Part shown: in pieces, positions 55,575 to 64,000 of the stretch
Position numbering within the stretch: the first letter of the stretch is position 1
Layout of the letters: each line of letters starts with the position of its first letter
Assembly: GCA_022813625.1 (NCBI GenBank)
Contig: JAKLMB010000006.1
Span: 1,364,001 to 1,428,000, forward strand
Origin: Aaosphaeria pasadenensis
Lineage: Eukaryota > Ascomycota > Dothideomycetes > Pleosporales
Length of the DNA stretch: 64,000 nucleotides
Direction of reading: 5' to 3'
Notes under the pieces: generated by a model
What the model was told of the DNA's origin: nothing
Databases searched by the model: none
The model's input: the letters and a program-made list of their open reading frames with translations, nothing else
Position numbers and translations under genes: made by a program

Positions 55575-56862
55575 CAACGTACCTAAATAACCCTTTCTAT
55601 TGTTTCAATCTTGGGTACTGGGTGTCTGTCTGTCTGTCTGTCTGTCTGTCTGCTTGTTGTTGGTCGGGATTAACAACTTGGACTCGTGTTATCTTTTTCT
55701 CGCGCGGCGTATGGCACGTATGGCACGTATGTATGTATGAATGAGTGTCTAGCGTTTCTGAAATATCGAAATTTTCTTATTTTAGTCATGTTATCGGGTT
55801 TGCTTTCGGGCCTCTGGTGATAGATGTGAATGTGTGCATGTCTGCATGTCGTGTCTGTCTTGTGATGCTACCCACCCATCCTACTAACCTTCGAAACAAC
55901 CGAACAGTACAAGTACAGAGTATGTCATCCTGGTTTTCAAATTCTTGTTTTCCTTAGCTTGGACAGAGTGAGAGTTTCTAGAGGGAAAAAAGGGTTGATT
56001 TTTTCTTCTATGTAGTAGTTATGACAGTGGGAGCCGGAATTACAGTCGTTTCAGCCGGAAGAGAAGAACACCTATGTATGCGACCAATCTCAACAGTCTG
56101 ACGGCGCTGATTCCAATGGCTCGGAATAGAGAGAGAGGGAACATTTTTTCTATTTATGAGGAGCGCGAGAGAAAGAGAAAAAGGAAATGCCCCATGATGT
56201 AACTCGGCCGTGATGGATGGGTACGAGAGAAGAGAGCAAAGGGAAAAAAAGCAAAACAGCAGAAACCATCCTTCCGGAAAAGGATGGTCCCATTATAGGG
56301 GCCAGTATTGACGATCCAAGATATGCGCAAAGCCACCGATTCCCACCAGCGCCCAACCAGGTTCATATGCCCCCGAACCATCCCCGGAACGCTATGCCAC
56401 GCATCGTAGATTGGAATTGAACTGCAGACCAAGCGTAGAAAGAAAACAAGTAGAAGTGAAATGTGCAAACGGGATTATGAGGGAACAATTTGGGGTGAGA
56501 GGGTGTGCAAAGAAAACACAGCAGAAGGAAAATTCCCTCCATGTCGAAAAACTGAATCCAAGAAACAGCCTGGGCCACCCGTGACCATGACTTTTCTCCC
56601 AGGCTTATACTTTTGATCCCCAAACACCGCCCCGGCCATCGAAAGGTATCAAACTCCTCCTTGAAGATCTCCAGTCTATGATCTCTTACCCGTTCCCGTG
56701 TCCGGTAGTCCGAAAATGCTGCAAATCTTTACCAGTCTGAAAGAGAAACTCCAAAATTCAGTCTTTCCCGCGCCACCGTTCCGAAATAGCCGACCCATGC
56801 CACAAATTGACCGAGCAAGATCGAGGCTTCGAGAGATCGATACCTGTATATGTACGTGTTGT
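55575..56862. other. convergent 3' flanks
   Basis: About 1.3 kb between facing stop codons, including the TGTC microsatellite. Frames here are short and unlike proteins. Confidence 0.5.
55623..55652. repeat. (TGTC)7 tetranucleotide microsatellite
   Basis: Seven perfect tandem TGTC units plus two bases, in the 3' flank of the condensin gene, about 50 bp after its stop codon. Confidence 0.95.
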
Positions 56863-58862
56863 CTAAGCCGGAGACTTGCTCGCGGAGTTGGGGGCATTGC
56901 GGCGATCATCGTTCATGGACAGACCGCCAAAGTTGGTGGAAAGGAAATTGAAGGGATCATTACGCCCATCACCGTTGGCAGGACCTTGGTTAGGAGGATA
57001 TTGGTCGGCGGCAGTGAAGGCAGCCTCTGCTGAGCGGCTGTCGAATGGAGTAGCATGCATTCCACCGTTAGGAGCATACTGAGCACCGACAGGAGGGTAG
57101 GGGCTAGCGGCTCCGATTCCTGAAGGGAGGGCATAAGAGCTAGGGGGGCCACCAAACTGCTGCGCAGGGAATCCAGCATTACCAAAGGCACCAGCTCCGA
57201 AAGGACCAGGAGTTCCACCCATTGAAGGTGGGCCCATGCCAAAGCTAGACGGAGCATCCATGGGAGAAGGGAATGCAGAATCAGCAACGACAGCTGCACC
57301 GGATCGACTGGCACCGCATCGGAGGCACTGGACGTTCTTGGCAAAGTTGTGATAACCGCAGCCATTCTCACCACACTTCCAGTCTCCGGCGCGGAAGGGT
57401 ACGACTCCACCGTTGCCTCGAGGCATGTGACCGCCACCCATACCGTGGCCATGGCCCATATGGTGGGTAGGAGGGCCCATCATGTTTGGTGGGCCATAAC
57501 CGTAAGGGTAGCCCATACCATCGCCAGGGGGCACCTGCATGGCAGGGAAAGAGCAACGGAAGCATGCCGTGCGGCGTTGGAAGTTGGAGAAACCGCAGGA
57601 CGGGCAGTTCCAATCACCTGGTCGTGGACGGTTCTTGCTGGGAGGGAAGGGTGTGATGATATCCGCAGCACGGTCAAGGACACGGCTCGACGATGGAGAG
57701 ACCTCGATGGCCTTTTCGTTGAGTGCACGGCCGTTCATGCACAAGCTCTCGGCAGCCTGTAGTACTTGGTAAGTCAAGGGATAATAAAGTTTAAATTGCG
57801 TCATGACGTACCTCCTCATGGGAAGAAAAGACAGCGAATCCAGTGCCGGTGGGTTTATGCTGGTCGGGAGTGCGGAGAGTCCAGAAGGCAATAGGACGGC
57901 CGCCGAACTGGGTGAACCAGCTCTCAAGCTCTGACTGTGTGGTGTCGTGGGGAAGACCACTCATGTGAAGCACTTTACTGCGTTCGGACAAAAATGCCCT
58001 GACGTCGGCACGGGCGTCCATGGGTTTGGTGAGGACGTCGGGGTGCTCCGAGGGTGGTTGTGATTTACGGATGAGGCCTCTCAGTACGCGGGCCAAGGTG
58101 ACAGATTCCTCCATGGCTCGCCTCGGCGAAGCGGGGGCAAGTGCCTGCAAGTGGAAAGGAAGGTTGTGCTTGATGGGTGCAGAAGATTGCACAGGCTCGA
58201 CCTCCAATGCAGCACAAATGTTGGCCAATGCACTGGAACCGAATGGAAGGGACTCCGGGTGGTGTGCCTGCCAGCGCTGATATTCTGTGCGCAAATCAAA
58301 TGTACGAGAGTGTTGTAGATAAGGGGGGAGGACAACAGCCTTATCGCGGGCCTCACGGGGCAGTTGAACCCGGAGATCCCAGGAGTCGAGGGTTACGAAG
58401 GCGAACTCGAGGTTCTTGGGGACGAGATGTTCCTGTGCGAAGGCATCGAACCGTGTAATTGCATCCCTGAAGGTACCGGCATTGCGGACCTGATCCCAGG
58501 TCAAGGTTGTCAAGCTTGCTATAGCAGAATCTACGTCAGAAGGGGTACTCTCGTACTGAATGCGGGTGAAGGGTAACACTCACTGCAGAGTGCCGTAATC
58601 GGCGTGTTGACGGGCTTGACCAAAATGCTCTCTCGGTGCAACTAGAAGCTGTGTCAGTATGGATATGAACCAACGGGTGGAGCAATCAATTGCTGTGTCC
58701 TCTCACCTCCTCACAAGATTTTGCATCGAGCAAGATCCATCCGAGTTCAATGACCTCGGCAGAGTCCTTTGTGACGTATACACCGTGTTCATCGCATGTT
58801 GTAGCAACGTGAATGACGACGTAGCGGTCAAGGTTAGGCGCCTGAGGAGTCTGGGACGCCAT
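56863..58862 (-). CDS. nrp1: RNA-binding protein: ERI-1-like (pseudo)exonuclease, RRM, two RanBP2 zinc fingers (Nrp1-like)
   Basis: A protein of 604 residues. Four exons: 58862-58707, 58641-58584, 58518-57812 and 57756-56863; all GT..AG with agreeing phases. Residues 12-215 have an ERI-1/3'hExo-type DEDDh fold: EVIELGWILLDAKSCEELHR, VKPVNTPIT, SLTTLTWDQV and SWDLRVQLP are clear family blocks. The first catalytic motif (family DxE, as in VVDFEATC) reads VVIHVATTC, so both acids are missing. The late HxxxxD region reads RRAMEES. An RRM follows at about 253-330 (KVLHMSGLP, GTGFAVFSS). Two RanBP2-type C4 zinc fingers lie at 356-376 and 433-455, a fold that often binds GGU-type single-stranded RNA. 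The Gly/Pro/Met-rich tail looks disordered. The likely relative is yeast Nrp1, a granule-associated RNA-binding protein of unclear function; that link is from domain order. Confidence 0.85.
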
Positions 58863-59300
58863 GTTAGTATATGGGAATAGACTCCGCTGAGTATGTGACG
58901 GTTGAAGCAGTAATCAAAAAACAACGCTTTGGGAACGCAGTTCGAGTGAGGGTGTAAGAAGGTGGTTGTAGTAGATGGGTGGGTAGGTAAGTTGAGGTAG
59001 GTGTTGGTTGGTTGGTTTGGAAGGCGTAGTAAAGCTCGAAGGCGGACGGGACGAATAATGCGAAGAGAAAGTGCAATGGACGTCGTCAGCGAAACAGGAG
59101 GTGAAGGCCCGTGGAGGTGGGGAGCTGCGGACAAGCTTCGAACGAGGAGCGAGCGAGGGTGAGAAATAACGAGTGGTAGAGATCGACGCGGGCGATGAAC
59201 GACCGGACGGAGGAGATGGAAGCCTCTGGCGAAGAAGAGGTTGGGAGGGGAGGAGAGGGGGGGATTGAGAAGAAGAAGAACGAAGATGGAGAAAACGGAT

Positions 59301-59320
59301 GAGGTGAGGTGAGGTGAGGT
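59301..59320. repeat. (GAGGT)4 pentanucleotide repeat
   Basis: Four perfect tandem copies within a purine-rich tract. Confidence 0.9.
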
Positions 59321-61311
59321 ATAGAGAGTATGAGGCGGAATGGGGGAGAGGATGGAGGAGAAGGGAAGAGGAAGAAGAAGAGAAGGACCAGACGAGACGA
59401 GGCGAGTCCGAGTATGGATAAGTGGTAAAGTGGTAGTTAGTTAGCAGTAGTTAACTAGTAGGTACCAGGTAGCAGGTGAGAGAGAGAGAGGTTGAGGGAA
59501 GAGAGTGTTAATTAGAGTAATTATTACTGCAGTTTAGAGAGTTTAGAGAGGAGAGAGGGATTGGTTAGATCAGGTTAGGTTTAGTTCAGGTAAGTTTTGG
59601 GAAGCAAAAGTACTGTGCATGGTGCATGTTCTGTACGCCCTCATAGTATGCCAGGGGAAGGGTTGCTGTTGCTGTGCTGTGCTAATCTACGGAGTATCTA
59701 GTTATTCTTATTACTCGTCGGGTCAGTGCTAGAAGGAGAAATTACATAGGCAGCAAATACTCATTGGGAATTGGGCGGATGAAATGGGATCGAATACTCC
59801 CGTACTACAGTAATCACTCCCTGGCGCTCTCTTCATATCTTTCTCTCTCGTTCGTCGTCACGTACGACAATGCTACCAAGGATTTTATTGCTTTTCTGTC
59901 AAATTCGCTACGAAAATGTTCTTTGGGTGTAGGAGGAGCTAACGCAGGTTCAGCGAATGATGTTTGGTCCCTTAGGGGAATAGAGGGATCAAGTACCAAA
60001 GATGAAGATGGAAAAGGGAAAAAAAAGAATTGTCAAGTTGACAAAACATCTCCAAAATCTGCCTTCTGATCATGATGCGTTTCTTACTACTAGGTATTTT
60101 ACCAATTGATATACCTGAAGGCTCGTTCTTTGCTTTGGGCATCATCTGGGTCGTTTTTACTTTTGCAGCAGACGTTAGACAGTAACAGTAGTAACCAGCT
60201 GTTAGGTACTTTGTACTTTGTACCTAAGTGCTAAGGCAGTCTTGGTTGAGAATTCCATCCACTAGTCTGTCTAGTCGTCGTACGGTTGGCCTTGATTACT
60301 TAGCTGGCCCAATGGTGATGGTTATGGTGATGAAGATGGGGTATCTGTTCTATCATTCAATCATTCTTCTTTTCTTTTTCTTAGCTTGAGTTCCCTGAGC
60401 TATCTTGTTCTGCTACAGCTCATGTCTGAACACACAAGCTCGGTGCTTTCTCGCACCTCTTCCGAAACAGGAACAGACAGAGAAACAGGTTCAGGTACAC
60501 GTAGACAGCTTAGGTTGCAGGTCGCAGGCTGCAATGTGCCTATGCCTGCACAGGCACATGTTCATACATAGGGATACATGCATAACGGGAGTTAGATGGA
60601 GATGATAGGTAGAGACGCAGGAGTAGGTCTAGTGAACGGAAAGCTTTGCTGCCGTGCGAGTCTCCGCTCCGAAAAAAAAGATAGTAATACTCGGACCAGT
60701 ACATGTAGGTTGTTCTTGTCATGTACCTATCTGTCTTCCTACGGTTGACCTGTACTCGTAAGAATGGTAGATGTATGATTTATATATCTTTTCCCCAACT
60801 GTTGCGTGAACTGTATATACGCAGTATACTCCGTATAAGTACGGAATACTCTGTAGATTTATCGACTATAAATACAACAACATGACTACATACGGAATCA
60901 ATGAGTTTGTACCTCGGAAAGCAACAAGATCGTTGTTACTACAACACCTAAATGACCACAGCCATGAGCATGATTATGTCGATGAGTAGGTAGATAGAGA
61001 GCTATCACCGCCCAGTCGACGCATCATCGTCATCATCTCCCCCTTACCCCTGTCTGTCTCCCACTATTTATCTACTCCGGCAGAGTTGCTCCGTTGGGGG
61101 GTGCGTCGTTGATTGGCAGCATCTGAAACACCACGCCTCCCTCTGCTCTTCTCCATTATTGATCGATTGATTATTTGCTGAACCATCATATGTGTGTGTG
61201 TACGTATGTGTGCAGGATGTATGAAAAGGTGTACTATGTATGGATGGATGGATACAGCAGGACTCAGGAGGCACCGCACGAGTCTTGTTCAACGCTTCCC
61301 GCGTGTTGCCC

Positions 61312-61332
61312 TTCTTCTTCTTCTTCTTCTTC
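61312..61332. repeat. (TTC)7 trinucleotide microsatellite
   Basis: Seven tandem TTC units in non-coding, pyrimidine-rich DNA. Confidence 0.9.
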
Positions 61333-62764
61333 CCCCTCTTCTTCCCTCCACATCCGCTGCCTCCCCGTCCCACCCTTTTGCTACGAGGATGCCATCCTAC
61401 CATCCTGCCATCATCCTCAATCACATCCCACCATGTGTTTGGCGTGGAACGGCAGGTGGGGTGGTGTCCTACTCTGTGTCTTGTGCCTTGTGTCTTAAAT
61501 TCTTGTGTCCCCCCGTGCGACCATCCATCCACTGATTGATTGATTGATCTCTGCCCTTTTCGTCCTGCCATCAATAGAACCCATTCCCATCGAACAGGAC
61601 GCATAACGGTACACCGTACACGCATCCACGTCCGATCCATAGGCCCAACTCGCCCCAACAACGCCGCCAGCAGGTGGCTACATGGATAGCGTTTTCATCG
61701 GACGTCCTCTGCTCCGTACATCGTTACTACAGACGGTAGAGCTGGACATGCGTTCGCCCAACACGTCTCTTGTAGCCAAAGAGTCAACCCTTCTTGAGGT
61801 GGCTTCGGGCCTCCGGCACTGACATCGACTTTCTCTCAGATCTACCTAGCCCTGTCATGCCCGCAGGATCAACAATCCTTCCACCGCATAGTACACTACC
61901 GTACCTAGCTGTTCGCTTTTGCTGTTTCTTTCTGCGACGACCAACAGATCGGTGGAGCAACGACGCCGTACCAAACTCCAACGACAGACATAAGATAGTA
62001 CAGCGTGCTACTCCTTGCACCATCAGTGATTGAACGGTAATGATCCTTATTTGCCCACGTCATGTTCGCATTGGACCTGGAAGCTCTGACACATTTGCCT
62101 TTTCTATTTCTGGGCCTCTGGAATATCAATCATGTCTTCTCCCCGTCCCCCTACTACATCCACGTGATGATATACCATTCGGCTCCAGGGTCATTGTCAC
62201 GACCACCACCAGCTAATGAATACTGCTCGAACGCCATTGGACAGCCTTGCTTGTCTGGGCATCGAGCGTCGTCTGTTTTGGGGCCATTTGGAGAGTGGAG
62301 AGGGAGGACCGCGCTGTCATACAGGTTTGAGAGGGTGAATGGCATGGTAGACAGTGGATTGGCGCCGCTCACATCCCAGACGGGTCAAAACTAAAACTAA
62401 GGGGCGGGATGCCTCTCTCAATGGAGGTCAGTGTTGTTTGGTCGGACGTGAATAACTAGGTGATTATAATCTTATTATTACCGATATTTCTACTGACATA
62501 CCCCATCCCATCCCATCCTATCTGTAAGTAGCTGGCGTTAGGATTTGTATTAGTTCCTAGCTCCCGCTTCGTTGGCCGTTTGTTTTGTCACCAACCTACC
62601 ACCTACCTAGTACGAGCATGTCGTTGTCTGCTATCAATTACCCCTTAAACACAACGCCCTCCGTGCCCTGAATCTTGAATCCCACAAATCTTCAACGTCC
62701 GTCCTCACTTCACGTTCATTACATTCGCACAAAGTGCTCTCTTGAAAGGTCACTTTATGTCTGC

Positions 62765-62790
62765 CTGTCTGTCTGTCTGTCTGTCTGTCT
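62765..62790. repeat. (CTGT)6 tetranucleotide microsatellite
   Basis: Six tandem units plus two bases. It is the same repeat family as the (TGTC)7 array near 55.6 kb. Confidence 0.93.
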
Positions 62791-63297
62791 TGAATTGACG
62801 CTTCGCGGGCGCTACACACAGCACCGACCCCTTCAGCTCTTCCGCGGCGAAACGAAACATTTGCATTTGCATCAGGTCTGAGCGCGCATAGATACTCTCG
62901 TATCAGTGCTCTCTTATTCTTCCTTATCCTCCATCGTCTTCCTCCTCCGACGTGCATAAGACTTTCCTCGGCACCCGTGCGACAGCTTCGCACACAATAC
63001 CATACACATACCATACTATACCCACGGGATCGTTCATTTACGATAATTTATAACGGCCTGCGCCTGTACATTAACTTGGTCAAGCAATTGCTCTATATTG
63101 CAATTGCACGAGAGAACACTCACACCCTGGGCACGAGCAAAAGTATCCTCGAGGTAGCTGTCGGAGCTTCCCCGCGCATAGCCGACGATTCGCCGCGTCA
63201 AGTTTGATTAAACAGGACCAGAGAGAAAGACGAGAAGAGAGAGAAGAGAGAAGAAGGCAACGGGAACACAGTAACAGCTAAGGAACTAGAGGAGAAC

Positions 63298-64000
63298 ATG
63301 ATGTCTAAGCGTTTCCACTCTTCCCCGCGCGACGAAGACCCTCGCAGTAACCACAGCAGTAACAGGTCAGTCACTTCGGTCCTCGAATGTTAGTATTTAC
63401 AATACTACAGCTCTGGCCCTTTCTCCTTCCCCTTCCCTTCCCCTTCACGTTCATATATCTTCAGCGATCTCCAATTCTCCAATTCTCCGTCTCCACCACC
63501 ACTACCACCACCGTCATCACCTCTCCCCCCTCTCTATCCCTCTCCCTCTCACCTGCTCTCCACTTCTCCTCTCCTCCCGGGGCCCCTCTCCCCCTCCTTC
63601 ACCTCCAACCCTACCTTCGTTTCTTCGGAAACATTTCTTCACATTGCACCAATATACTGCACCCCACATCCACACACACACCGCACTGCTCATGTTTGAA
63701 TCAAAGCACACTATCTAACCGAATCAACAGCTCCATCTCCTACCGCATCATGGGTTTCATGAAGCGCTTTCGCCGGCAGAAGAGCCCAAAGAACAAAGAC
63801 TTCTTTCCCCGTAACGATTATCACTCGGTCGCCGCCTATCATGGTCCAGACTGCACCCCACGCCTAAATGACAAGATCTTGCGCCGCATCTTCGAGGAGG
63901 TCTGTCCGCACTCCATGGACGAGAGCTTGGATAGCAGCGAGGATTCCGGCAATGAAGGCTGCATGACCTGTGACATGCGCGATCTAGCACACTGCGCCCT
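63298..64000 (+). CDS. F-box-type/leucine-rich fungal protein, 5' part only (runs off the end)
   Basis: The 3' part lies outside the window. Preferred model: exon 1 63298-63365 (MMSKRFHSSPRDEDPRSN), a 365-bp intron (GTCAGT..CAACAG), exon 2 from 63731. The frame is continuous across the junction. An alternative start is the Met at 63750 (GFMKRFRRQKSPKNKD), which would make the intron part of the 5' UTR. PRLNDKILRRIFEEVCPHSM resembles the F-box start (LPxEILxxIFxxV) of a common fungal family. DMRDLAHCA just before the window edge continues it (typical LAxCALVCRxW). F-box proteins link substrates to SCF ubiquitin ligases. The long intron is pyrimidine-rich, which is unusual beside the 47-100 bp introns of neighbours. 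It favours either a regulatory 5' intron or a UTR intron. Confidence 0.7.

Larger units (their letters stand above)
58863..63297. other. long gene-free region with simple repeats
   Basis: About 4.4 kb. The left part (59100-59400) is purine-rich on the plus strand, making the minus-strand leader of the RNA-binding-protein gene CT-rich. TACGGAGTA occurs at 59688 and TACTCCGTA at 60827. Microsatellites lie at 59301-59320, 61312-61332 and 62765-62790. Frames near 61068-61661 and 62634-63014 are low-complexity shadows. No gene is supported. Confidence 0.5.

Noticed and set aside
61068..61661. Minus-strand open frame of 197 codons
   Set aside because: Composition follows simple repeats (TTC array, CCATC runs), with no family similarity and no splice support.
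1..64000. CRISPR arrays, bacterial operons, prophage or intact transposase/integrase genes
   Set aside because: None seen. The window is eukaryotic nuclear DNA with spliceosomal introns, and no reverse transcriptase or transposase motifs were found.

Overview
This is a stretch of chromosome from a filamentous ascomycete (Pezizomycotina). The closest fit is a Dothideomycete, but the class is inferred from the look of the proteins and not proven. The main evidence is gene structure: most genes carry short introns of about 47 to 100 bp with GT..AG ends. The gene set also fits: a COG subunit, condensin CAP-G, TIM22, a germinal-centre kinase, a Zn2Cys6 regulator and an F-box protein. Exon boundaries below were worked out by hand from splice consensus, reading phase and protein-family continuity.

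Layout. 1-6.5 kb: one unrecognised multi-exon gene, then a gene-poor stretch. 6.5-24.3 kb: TIM22, a large low-complexity DUF4048-type protein, a Sid1/SepL-type kinase, a small membrane protein, a tRNA-Lys(CTT), a BTB protein and a COG0523 (CobW) zinc-chaperone GTPase. 24.8-40.5 kb: an accessory-looking block of a cytochrome P450, an amidohydrolase, a Yor1-type ABCC exporter, a citrate synthase-like gene ending in the peroxisomal signal AKL, and a Zn2Cys6 transcription factor. 42.6-44.6 kb: a sulfotransferase-fold protein and a YbjQ-type protein. 46.5-58.9 kb: a compact housekeeping block of mitochondrial uL1, COG2, NADH pyrophosphatase, cysteine synthase, condensin CAP-G and an RRM/RanBP2 zinc-finger protein. 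59-64 kb: a long gene-free region with CT-rich and microsatellite DNA, then the start of an F-box-type gene running off the end.

How the genes fit together. The 24.8-40.5 kb block has the composition of a small metabolic cluster: oxidase, hydrolase, acyl-CoA condensing enzyme, exporter and regulator. P450/amidohydrolase and ABC/citrate synthase are two head-to-head pairs. No polyketide or fatty-acid synthase lies in the window. The citrate synthase reading frame is interrupted where about 45 conserved residues appear to be missing, so the block may be a partial or decaying cluster. Two proteins end in peroxisomal C-terminal tripeptides: AKL on the citrate synthase, and PNL on the NADH pyrophosphatase, the same tripeptide reported for human NUDT12. 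The RRM/RanBP2 protein carries an ERI-1-like exonuclease fold whose key catalytic residues look replaced.
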